Positions 15,685-22,073 of a stretch of DNA of 33,087 nucleotides are shown here, piece by piece. The stretch is from positions 1 to 33,087 of the forward strand of contig CANIIC010000023.1 of the NCBI GenBank assembly GCA_947467395.1, written 5' to 3'. Numbering within the stretch: position 1 is the stretch's first letter; each line of letters starts with the position of its first letter. The notes under the pieces are model-generated. The model saw only the letters and a program-made list of their open reading frames with translations, did no database searches and was not told where the DNA came from. A program made the position numbers and the translations under genes. Origin of the DNA: Bryobacterales bacterium (GTDB lineage: Bacteria; Acidobacteriota; Terriglobia; Bryobacterales; Bryobacteraceae).

Positions 15685-16503
15685 CTAGGGCTGGACCGGG
15701 ACGTTAATCACGATCAGGTCCTGAGCTTCGGGCGTGAAGCGCACCTCCACCAGCAGGACGCCAGCCGGGATCGCGACATTCGTCACGGTTTGCGCCGTCA
15801 CCGGAGTTGGTTGAACCAAGACCTGCTGCCCGACGCGCACTTCCAGAGTTCCCGCACCGTTTGATGTGATGCGAAGCCGTCCATCGGCAAGGAATTGTGT
15901 CGTCACCGGAGCATTGATTGCTCCGGCAAGGACGCTACTGCGCGCGGCAGCCACCCGATCGGCTGCTGCCGGTGCGGCCAACGGAGCGATCACGGTCGGC
16001 AGGTTTTGTTTCTGGACGGTGAGTTCGTTCGCGACCGCCAGCGGTTCGGTTGCCGGAGCTGGTGGGGTTGGTGGAATCGCAGGCTCCGTTTTGCGCTGCA
16101 GTGGGATTGCTGGCGCGGGTGCCGGCTTGGGTGACGGCGCGACAGCATCCGTCGCTGGTGCCGCGATCTCGGCCGGTGTGGCCTTCTCCACATTCAGAGC
16201 GACTTCCTGACGCGGGGCAGGGCGCTGCGCGAGCCACACGCCAATGGTTGCGAGCCCTGCGACCGTTACGGCTGCGGCCCATGGCCACCAGACTCGCTGC
16301 TTCTTCTCTGGCTCGAGTGCTGCGATCAACCGAGCGCGGGCACCCGGCTCCTCGATCACTTCCTTCAACACCTGCTCCGTCGCGAGTTCGTCAAACAGGT
16401 CCTGATCCTCTAGCGCCGCGTCGAACAGAAGCTTGCGCTCGGCTTCGGTGAGCGAGCCGGTGGCGTATCCGCCCAGCAGTTTCCGAGCTTCGTCGCGCGT
16501 CAC
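15685..16503 (-). CDS. Membrane-anchored partner (probable anti-sigma factor) of the adjacent sigma factor
   Basis: I place the start at the GTG at 16503, which overlaps the sigma stop by four bases (GTGA) and has GGGAG 8 nt upstream. An ATG at 16518 would add five residues. The resulting ~272-residue protein has a cytosolic helical N-terminus (TRDEARKLLGGYATGSLTEAERKLLFDAALEDQDLFDELA, about 2-41) that would bind the sigma factor. One transmembrane helix lies at about 81-97 (WWPWAAAVTVAGLATIGVW). A long Pro/Ala-rich linker crosses the periplasm, and a small beta-rich domain follows (about 190-272, TTQFLADGRLRITSNGAGTLEVRVG). There is no zinc-binding HxxxCxxC motif, so it is not a ZAS-type anti-sigma. 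The function is inferred from the operon and topology. Confidence 0.7.
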   Translation of the reverse strand: MTRDEARKLLGGYATGSLTEAERKLLFDAALEDQDLFDELATEQVLKEVIEEPGARARLIAALEPEKKQRVWWPWAAAVTVAGLATIGVWLAQRPAPRQEVALNVEKATPAEIAAPATDAVAPSPKPAPAPAIPLQRKTEPAIPPTPPAPATEPLAVANELTVQKQNLPTVIAPLAAPAAADRVAAARSSVLAGAINAPVTTQFLADGRLRITSNGAGTLEVRVGQQVLVQPTPVTAQTVTNVAIPAGVLLVEVRFTPEAQDLIVINVPVQP

Positions 16504-17006
16504 TTCTGTTTCTCCCATCCGCCGCCGAGCTTCTCCATCAATTGCTTGCGGCAACGAAAATCCCAGGTGTAGACCGTGTTCACCGATTCCGCCTGCATGC
16601 GCTTCTGGATCTCGGGGAACTTCAGACCTTCCAACTTCAGCCGGAACAACTGACGGCAACGATCGCCCAGTTCCCGAAGCGCGGCTTCCAATTGTTCCAG
16701 CCGTTCGCGCCGCTCGGTTTGTTCAAAAGGGTCGGGGCCATCGGACGGCAACGGGAGGTCTTCGACGTCGGCTTGCGTGTGCTCGCCGCGGCGAACCATC
16801 TTTCGCCGCGCGCCGAGGATTTTGAACCGCGCGATCTCGATCGAAAGCGGCACCAACTCTTCTGGCCGTTCGACCAATGCGTACTTTTTGTGCAACACCA
16901 GCAGCACTTCCTGCGTGACGTCCTCCGCCATCTCTCTTGATAACTTAGATGCCGCGAATCGAAAGATCCTTTCGCGAAGGCGTTCGAGGATGGGGTCCGG
17001 AGCCAC
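16500..17006 (-). CDS. ECF-type RNA polymerase sigma factor
   Basis: The 168-residue protein has a sigma region 2 (about 5-70: ERIFRFAASKLSREMAEDVTQEVLLVLHKKYA, with the EDVTQEV helix that contacts core polymerase) and a sigma region 4 (about 102-160: LEQLEAALRELGDRCRQLFRLKLEGLKFPEIQKRMQA..VNTVYTWDFRCRKQL). The two are joined by an acidic linker, and regions 1 and 3 are absent, as in ECF factors. The region-4 recognition helix is unusual (ESVNTVYTWDFRCRKQL rather than the common GTVKSRLHRAR). It starts with GTG, preceded at 17018-17023 by a minus-strand TATAAT 11 bases upstream. It is translationally coupled to the membrane-anchored gene downstream, which should hold it inactive until a signal arrives. 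Confidence 0.85.
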   Translation of the reverse strand: MAPDPILERLRERIFRFAASKLSREMAEDVTQEVLLVLHKKYALVERPEELVPLSIEIARFKILGARRKMVRRGEHTQADVEDLPLPSDGPDPFEQTERRERLEQLEAALRELGDRCRQLFRLKLEGLKFPEIQKRMQAESVNTVYTWDFRCRKQLMEKLGGGWEKQK

Positions 17007-17017
17007 GATTCGCCACC

Positions 17018-17064
17018 ATTATACGAGTCGTGGATTGCACCGCACGCGCGCTACCTGCCACAAT
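17018..17064. promoter_or_regulatory. Divergent promoters of the sigma factor and glgC
   Basis: On the minus strand TATAAT (17018-17023) lies 11 bases before the sigma GTG. On the plus strand TTGCAC (17035-17040) and CACAAT (17059-17064, with TG at 17056-17057) are 18 bp apart. The latter box ends 6 bases before the glgC ATG at 17071, which predicts a leaderless glgC message. The two promoters sit nose to tail within 47 bp. Confidence 0.5.
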
Positions 17065-17070
17065 CAAGAA

Positions 17071-18324
17071 ATGCAGGCGCGCGTACTGGCATTCGTCTTG
17101 GCAGGTGGGAAGGGAACCCGATTGTCCCCGCTGACGAAGGAGCGTGCGAAGCCCGCGGTCCCATTCGGCGGCCGCTATCGCATCGTCGACTTCGTCCTGA
17201 GCAACCTGATCAACTCCGGGATTTATTCCACGTATGTGTTGATCCAGTTCAAGAGCCAGAGCCTGCTGCAGCATTTGAGCGAAGGCTGGGCCACTGGCGG
17301 TTTACTCAAAGAGAACTTCATTATTCCCGTTCCAGCGCAAATGCGTTCGAGCGAAGAGACGTGGTTCCGCGGTACGGCCGATGCGTTGTATCAGAACATC
17401 AACCTGATTGAACAGGCCACGCCCGATTACGTTGCTGTCTTCGGTGCCGATCACATCTACCGCATGAATATTCGGGCGATGATCGAGTACCACATCGAAA
17501 AAGGTGCGGCCGCGACGGTTGCCGCTATTCCGGTGGATCGTCAGTATGCCTCGGAATTTGGCGTCATCGAAGCACAGGCCGATGGGCGCATTGTTGGATT
17601 CCACGAAAAAAATCCGAACGCACCCTCGATGCCGGGGAATCCGGCGCAGGTCTTTGCGTCGATGGGAAACTACATCTTCTCGACCAAGGCGTTGCTGGAA
17701 GAATTGAACGCCGACGCCGAGGATCCGAACAGCGTCCACGATTTCGGTCGCAATATTCTGCCGTCGATGGTGGGGCGTTCCGCGCTCTACGCCTACGATT
17801 TCCAGACCAATCGGATCCCTGGTGATCCTCCGGAACAGAAACCGTACTGGCGCGACGTTGGGACGATCGAGTCTTACTATGACGCCAGCATGGATCTGCG
17901 CGCAGTGACTCCGGAACTGAACCTCTACAATCGCAAATGGCCGCTGCGTACGTCCGGGTATTCGGATGCTCCCGCGAAGTTTATTTTTGATGAGCAGGGC
18001 CGCCGTGGGCAGGCGATCGATTCGATTGTCGCCGGTGGCTCAATTTTGTCGGGCGGTATGGCCCGCGGCTCCATTCTGGGCCGTCACGTGCGCGTCCACT
18101 CCGGTGCAGTCGTGGAAGATTCGGTGGTTTTTGACAATTGTGATATCGGCCGCCGGGCCCGCGTGCGCCGGGCGATTCTGGATAAGAACGTCCAGGTGCC
18201 CGAAGGCGCCACCATTGGCTTCGACCTGGAACGGGACCGTCAGCTGTATCACGTGACCGAAAGTGGAATTGTGGTGGTAGAGGGACACAGAACGCAAGTT
18301 GAAGTAGCGTCGCTGTCGGTCTAG
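17071..18324 (+). CDS. glgC: Glucose-1-phosphate adenylyltransferase (ADP-glucose pyrophosphorylase)
   Basis: The enzyme makes ADP-glucose from glucose 1-phosphate and ATP for glycogen synthesis in the cytosol. The 417-residue protein begins with the nucleotidyltransferase signature FVLAGGKGTRLSPLTKERAKPAVPF (8-32) followed by YRIVDFVLSNLINSG. It contains WFRGTADALYQN (99-109), FGADHIYRMN (124-133), the glucose-1-phosphate region around GFHEKNPNAPSMPG, and PYWRDVGTIESYYDASMDL. The C-terminal third is a left-handed beta-helix of hexapeptide repeats (IVAGGSILSGGMARGSILGRHVRVHSGAVVEDSVVFDNCDIG). Catalytic residues look intact. The frame extends upstream, but the ATG at 17071 matches the family N-terminus and a promoter box six bases upstream. 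It is divergent from the sigma operon, and debris follows its stop. Confidence 0.96.
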   Translation: MQARVLAFVLAGGKGTRLSPLTKERAKPAVPFGGRYRIVDFVLSNLINSGIYSTYVLIQFKSQSLLQHLSEGWATGGLLKENFIIPVPAQMRSSEETWFRGTADALYQNINLIEQATPDYVAVFGADHIYRMNIRAMIEYHIEKGAAATVAAIPVDRQYASEFGVIEAQADGRIVGFHEKNPNAPSMPGNPAQVFASMGNYIFSTKALLEELNADAEDPNSVHDFGRNILPSMVGRSALYAYDFQTNRIPGDPPEQKPYWRDVGTIESYYDASMDLRAVTPELNLYNRKWPLRTSGYSDAPAKFIFDEQGRRGQAIDSIVAGGSILSGGMARGSILGRHVRVHSGAVVEDSVVFDNCDIGRRARVRRAILDKNVQVPEGATIGFDLERDRQLYHVTESGIVVVEGHRTQVEVASLSV

Positions 18325-18333
18325 CTGCTATCC

Positions 18334-18392
18334 GTGACCGAACCAGTCGGCAACGTAGACGTGCCTATCGCAGAGACGAAGGCATAGAAGTC
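18334..18392. repeat. 59-bp displaced copy of part of an Ig-repeat gene
   Basis: This stretch matches 25994-26052 at 57 of 59 positions in the same orientation; both differences are C-to-T on the plus strand. At 25994-26052 the minus strand encodes part of the last Ig-like domain of the third Ig-repeat protein. The copy keeps that reading frame on the minus strand (DFYAFVSAIGTSTLP...), with V-to-I and A-to-T changes, but is flanked by unrelated sequence. It starts 9 bp after the glgC stop and ends exactly where the IS3 transposase remnant begins. Confidence 0.85.
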
Positions 18393-18562
18393 CACAAATC
18401 CGTCAGCTGCGAGACGAGTGCTTGAACGGCGAGATCTTTTTCTCCCTCAAAGAGTCTCTGCTCATCATCGAGCACTGGCGGGTCCGCGACGATACCCGTG
18501 GGCCACACAGCGCCTAGGGCTACTGTCCGCCTGCTCCTGCAACTTGGACTTTCGCCGCGTGC
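18393..18562 (+). pseudogene. IS3-family transposase (OrfB) C-terminal remnant
   Basis: The plus-strand frame through 18404 reads QLRDECLNGEIFFSLKE (18404-18454) then LLIIEHWRV..PHSA and, after an in-frame TAG at 18515-18517, GYCPPAPA. This is the end of the integrase core of IS3-family transposases, where the active form is typically RDECLNGEIFYSLKEA..IEQWR..YN..RPHSALGYRPPAPA. The Leu before GY has become a stop, and the YNTVRP segment is degraded (RDDTRGP). Everything upstream, including the D and D of the DDE triad, is missing, so it is a non-functional fragment. No second IS end or target duplication was identified. Confidence 0.75.
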
Positions 18563-18742
18563 GCCTTTCGAGCAACGTCAGCCATGGGTTGAGGCAAGGG
18601 GGCTCAAACAGCGCCGCCTTGCTCCGCACCCCACTCCCCGCTTGGGGGCGAGTGAGGTGGACAGGGAATGGGGACACGTCCATTGGAATCCCCTCTACCT
18701 TACTGGCATGAGCAACATCGAGATCCGAAATGGGTGGGCAAC
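18563..18742. other. Non-coding tail between the IS remnant and the LuxR-type gene
   Basis: I see no gene or terminator with a T-run here. The only symmetric features are a short GC-rich stem-like patch near 18628-18655 and an AATGG...CCATT pair near 18669. It may be the degraded 3' end of the IS3-type element. The LuxR-type regulator, transcribed toward this region, ends at 18743. Confidence 0.4.
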
Positions 18743-19516
18743 CTAGGCGATAGAAAACTCGGAAGTTTTGCGAAGCACACGAGGCTGAGTGGAGGGGGAA
18801 GTCCGGTCTTCGCCAGTCATGATCACGTCCCCGCGACTTGCGCAGAGCGCAAGTTCCAATCGATCGGAGCAGCCCAACTTCGCGAAGATGTTGTGTAAAT
18901 GGTTCTTCACGGTCTGCTCCGTGATGGAAAGTGAAGCACTGATCGCTTTGTTCTTGTACCCCTTTGAAACAAGTCTCACGACTTCACACTCCCGAGGGGA
19001 GAGGAGGCCCTTGGCTGGCTCTCCGGTGACGTCATTTTTCGCGGAGAACTTTTTGAGTACCGCTGCGGTAGTTTGGGAGTCCAGCCAGACTTCTCCCTGT
19101 CGCACAACACGGATGCTCTTAATGATTAGGTGGGCTGCCGTGTCCTTGAGGACGATGCCCTGACAGCCCAATCGCATGGCTTGTACGAAGACGCCGTCAT
19201 CTGCAGCTGCAGCAAGCAGGATCACCCGTGGTCGCGGCTGTAGCTGCTGCAGGGCCATCAGCACTTCCAGCCCATCCTGATCCGGCATGTTTGGGTCCAG
19301 CAGCAATACGTCCGGCTCGAATTGGCGGACGATGTCCAATACCTCGTCCCCCCGAGCGGCTTCAGCGACGACCTCGAAATCGGGCTCTCGCTGCAATAGT
19401 GTCCGCAATCCGTATCGGACAATCGGATGACTATCGGCCAGGACAATTCGAACCCTTCTGTCGATGTCGATGTTTCTAGAAGCCCAGTCCATTGATCGAT
19501 TGATTTGTTCATCCAT
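18743..19516 (-). CDS. LuxR/NarL-family response regulator
   Basis: The start is the ATG at 19516 (MDEQINRSM...), 13 bp after the Ig-repeat gene stop. Longer readings run into that gene. The 257-residue protein has a ~20-residue N-terminal extension, then a receiver domain (about 22-140) with D28 in VLADSHP, phosphoacceptor D74 in LLLDPNMP and K124 in IVLKDT. A LuxR-type helix-turn-helix follows (about 171-226: LLSPRECEVVRLVSKGYKNKAISASLSITEQTVKNHLHNIF). The switch Thr/Ser that normally follows beta-4 (VxxLT) is Ala at about position 102 (RVILLAAAADD). Phospho-signalling may therefore be altered, although the acceptor Asp is kept. No histidine kinase lies next to it. Its position implies coexpression with the Ig-repeat protein, so it may regulate these surface genes (inference). 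Confidence 0.9.
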   Translation of the reverse strand: MDEQINRSMDWASRNIDIDRRVRIVLADSHPIVRYGLRTLLQREPDFEVVAEAARGDEVLDIVRQFEPDVLLLDPNMPDQDGLEVLMALQQLQPRPRVILLAAAADDGVFVQAMRLGCQGIVLKDTAAHLIIKSIRVVRQGEVWLDSQTTAAVLKKFSAKNDVTGEPAKGLLSPRECEVVRLVSKGYKNKAISASLSITEQTVKNHLHNIFAKLGCSDRLELALCASRGDVIMTGEDRTSPSTQPRVLRKTSEFSIA

Positions 19517-19529
19517 AAAAATATTCCGC

Positions 19530-21524
19530 CTAATTAACCACCACAGTGACCGTGTTTGCGGAAGTGCTCGTGCCAAATGTGGCACTCCCGGTATACGTGG
19601 CCGTAAATACGTAGGTACCCCTTGCCGCGTTGTTCGCAGGTGCGTAACTGACACTGGCAAGGCCGCCGGCAATCGGGGAGGTCAAGACGACCGTTGGAAG
19701 TCCCGCGCCTGAGCTCGTGAATGTTACGGTACCCGGATTGGTGCCAGTTGGGCTGGGATTCACTATCGCTGTTAGCGTCACCGAACCCTTTCCCCTTGTC
19801 ACCGTGCCCCCGCCGCTGATAGTGGTGCTTGTGGGGGTTGTCGTGGGTGGCTGAACGGTTTGGCTCAAGGCGCTGGAAGCGGAGGAAAGGAATTGCGCGT
19901 CTCCGCTGTAGCTGGCGACTATGGAGTGCACTCCGGCCGTTAACGTAGTGGTGAGCGTGGCCGTTCTTGCCCCGGCAACCAGTGGGACGGTCCCGAGAGT
20001 TGCCGATGGAGTCACGGACGTATCGGTGAAAGTGACCGAACCCGTGGCTCCTGCCGGAACAGTCGCCACGAAGCTCACTGTGCCTACCGCTGATGGATTT
20101 GTGGAGCCCGCCGCCAGGGACAATGTCGTCGTGCTAGATGCCTTGGTGGTAGGGATGATCAGCGGCGAATTTAAGACATGCACGGTTTGAACCGCAGCCC
20201 CTCCCTGCGTTGAGGTGATTTTGATCACTCCGGGTGGGGCATTCATCGCTTTGCTCAAGACCCCTGCGGATGTGGTCCCCAGCGCAATGGGGATCCTGTC
20301 GTTCGTCTGCACCGTGAGGACGGGGTTCAGAGACTGGTCGCTTGAATGGGCTTGGACGGTCAGTGCACCAGTGGAATCATAGGTGGCGCCGTCGACAATG
20401 ATCTGGTCGGTCAGGATAGAGGGAAGCGTTGCGCTCGCACCGGAAACGGCTGCCGTGAGGGTGATCGCGGAGCCTGCGGGGGCTGTCGACGCAAATGACT
20501 TAGAAAAATGGCCGGCGTTGTCCGAGTTCAATGTCTGGGTCACGCCGCCCAAGGTAGCTGTGACTGTGGCGTTCGGCGCCGATCGGGCCAAGATATCGAT
20601 GGTTCTGCCGCTGGCGGTGTTCGAGTATGTCGTCCGGTCAATGTTGAGCATCGGGGGAGGGACGCCCGCGAACCGTTTCCCTGTGACGGAGAACAGATCG
20701 CTCTGCACGTCGATGCCAGGTCCTTGGAATCGCACGAGATTGTTACCCGTGGGGCTCCCTTTCACGGGTGATAGTACGTTCGGGTCTCCCAGGTAGCCAA
20801 CCGGAGGAGCGCCCACGCCGTTGGCAGCCGCCGGGTTCCATTCCAGGAAGCCGCCGATAATATTGGTCGTCAGAACCTGGTTAAACGTCCCGCAAGGGGG
20901 ACCCAGGCAGCCATTGTCAATCGTGTATCGGTAACTGCCGTCGAACGCGGCGGTGGGATTTCCCGCCACGGGTGAGAACTGCGGAGTCGTGAACGTGAAG
21001 GCGCCAAACGGGTGGGTCAGGGTGTAGGTGGTCAACGGTGCGAGGCTGCCCGTGATGATGAGACGGAAGCGGCTGAACACCGTTTGATTACCCGCCTGCC
21101 ACGGCGCCGGCAAAAAGCTCCCCAGAAGCGCATTGACGTAGGTGACCTTGGCTCCGCTGGGGAGCGTCAACGTGGATTGCGCACTTGCGTAAAAGAACTC
21201 GTTAACAAAATTGGTCCCGATCACCAGTGGTGATTGATCTCCCTGGGGATATATAAAGCCGCTCAATCCGCAGAGATCGGTGCCCGGTCCCTTGCTGTTA
21301 TTCAACGGGTTGGTCAAACACGGCTCCACCGTCTGTCCTGTTCCATTTGCCGTGTAGTAGGCCGGAAACCCATTGTTTGTGGCGGGGCCTACAGCATTCA
21401 ACCCGACACCCAAACGCACGTCAGAGACTACTTGCGCATGAGCTGATCCAGTTGCGCAGGCCCAAATAGAGATGACTACTCCCAGCTTTAGTGCGCCTAA
21501 TCGGGCTGATTTACAAGTTCTCAT
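19530..21524 (-). CDS. Secreted Ig-like repeat protein, paralogue 1 (two Ig-like domains)
   Basis: The 664-residue protein starts at the ATG at 21524, with GGAG 11 nt upstream; a GTG four codons earlier overlaps that site. A signal peptide ends near GSAHAQ (about residue 31). A ~390-residue N-terminal region shared with paralogues 2 and 3 carries four conserved cysteines (EPCLTNP..GTDLCGL and NGCLGPPCGTF), YLGDPNVLSPV, IDRTTYSNTASGRTIDILARS and LTVQAHSSD. Two Ig-like repeats of about 90 residues follow, each ending in a YSGDAQFLSS or YTGSATFGTS type strand. There is no C-terminal anchor or sorting motif. It is probably an extracellular or cell-surface protein; the function is unknown. A conserved upstream cassette begins 60 bp before the start. 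The LuxR-type regulator follows after 13 bp. Confidence 0.85.
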   Translation of the reverse strand: MRTCKSARLGALKLGVVISIWACATGSAHAQVVSDVRLGVGLNAVGPATNNGFPAYYTANGTGQTVEPCLTNPLNNSKGPGTDLCGLSGFIYPQGDQSPLVIGTNFVNEFFYASAQSTLTLPSGAKVTYVNALLGSFLPAPWQAGNQTVFSRFRLIITGSLAPLTTYTLTHPFGAFTFTTPQFSPVAGNPTAAFDGSYRYTIDNGCLGPPCGTFNQVLTTNIIGGFLEWNPAAANGVGAPPVGYLGDPNVLSPVKGSPTGNNLVRFQGPGIDVQSDLFSVTGKRFAGVPPPMLNIDRTTYSNTASGRTIDILARSAPNATVTATLGGVTQTLNSDNAGHFSKSFASTAPAGSAITLTAAVSGASATLPSILTDQIIVDGATYDSTGALTVQAHSSDQSLNPVLTVQTNDRIPIALGTTSAGVLSKAMNAPPGVIKITSTQGGAAVQTVHVLNSPLIIPTTKASSTTTLSLAAGSTNPSAVGTVSFVATVPAGATGSVTFTDTSVTPSATLGTVPLVAGARTATLTTTLTAGVHSIVASYSGDAQFLSSASSALSQTVQPPTTTPTSTTISGGGTVTRGKGSVTLTAIVNPSPTGTNPGTVTFTSSGAGLPTVVLTSPIAGGLASVSYAPANNAARGTYVFTATYTGSATFGTSTSANTVTVVVN

Positions 21525-21583
21525 TACACGCCACACTCCGAAAGCTCAGTTGCGTGCCAAGCGGCGATGCAACCAAATCCCTC

Positions 21584-21663
21584 ACAACTTTTTGACAACG
21601 TTTTTACAACTCAAGTGTGCCAATCACCGTTGTATGTCGCAGTGACTCCTCGGTACCAGACTC
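21584..21663 (-). promoter_or_regulatory. Shared upstream cassette, copy A (before Ig-repeat gene 1)
   Basis: On the plus strand ACAAC occurs at 21584, 21595 and 21606, exactly 11 bp apart (GTTGT on the gene strand), with T-rich spacers. GTACCAGACTC follows at 21653, 47 bp beyond the third pentamer. The first pentamer is 60 bp from the start codon at 21524. The same layout is found at 24690-24769 and 32309-32387. Eleven-bp direct repeats are typical of tandem response-regulator sites of the OmpR/PhoB type, but the binding protein is not known. Confidence 0.65.
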
Positions 21664-21780
21664 TTCGTGGCATTCAGTACGTTAAGTGAGGGAGGCGGGG
21701 AAAATGCTCGAGGTTTCATTGGCCCTAGTCCCTTCTAAGTGATTGATAGAACTGGATATAGATGCTTCCGTTACGAATAT

Positions 21781-21836
21781 CCGTACCGGTACAGCTGGGT
21801 GTAGTCTCGCCCCCGCGTGACTCGCCAGAGGTTCTA
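21781..21836. promoter_or_regulatory. Conserved distal upstream block, copy A, with a GTACCGGTAC palindrome
   Basis: CCGTACCGGTACAG (21781-21794) and TGACTCGCCAGAGGTTCTA (21818-21836) recur upstream of Ig-repeat gene 2 at 24888-24901 and 24923-24941 with two changes in the second part. Between the two parts the sequence is not conserved. The core GTACCGGTAC is a perfect 10-bp palindrome. The rest of the 549-bp gap (21525-22073) holds no gene that I can support. Confidence 0.5.
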
Positions 21837-22027
21837 AGGTGATTCAATAAAGAGACAGCCATTTAACCGTTGACTGGACACGTTTCCCGAAATCCGTCCA
21901 AACGGACGTAGGACTTGGGACGAAAGAGGGCGGGGATTCGCAAAGGACCGAGATGATGGCTAGAAAGCCTACGGCTATCGCGCTGAGGCGTCAGCGGTTC
22001 CAGACTGTGTGATCAACGGAGAGGGGG

Positions 22028-22057
22028 ACGCTCACTTTGCAGTGGCAAAGTGAGCGT
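22028..22057 (-). terminator. Strong hairpin downstream of Ig-repeat gene 2
   Basis: ACGCTCACTTTGC (22028-22040) pairs perfectly with GCAAAGTGAGCGT (22045-22057) around the loop AGTG, a 13-bp stem located 17 bp after the stop of the minus-strand Ig-repeat gene. It lacks a T-tract on either strand (the minus strand continues CCCCCTC), so it may act as a 3' stabiliser or a weak terminator. Confidence 0.5.
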
Positions 22058-22073
22058 GCGGACGGAAGCTCTG

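Noticed and set aside
16777-17070. N-terminal extension of glgC to 16777
   Set aside because: It overlaps the divergent sigma gene and encodes no family sequence; the family N-terminus begins at 17071.
18498-18746. Plus-strand ORF running through the IS remnant toward the LuxR-type gene
   Set aside because: It is in a different frame from the transposase remnant and ends in Pro/Arg-rich, unstructured translation; most likely fortuitous.
21543-21560. Minus-strand TTGGCACGCAACTGAGC upstream of Ig-repeat gene 1 as a sigma54 promoter
   Set aside because: The GG-to-GC spacing is one base too long and the -12 element is poor.
21537-22073. Possible CRISPR-like or tandem array upstream of Ig-repeat gene 1
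   Set aside because: The only periodic signal is three pentamers at 11-bp steps, which is regulatory in scale; there are no repeat-spacer units.
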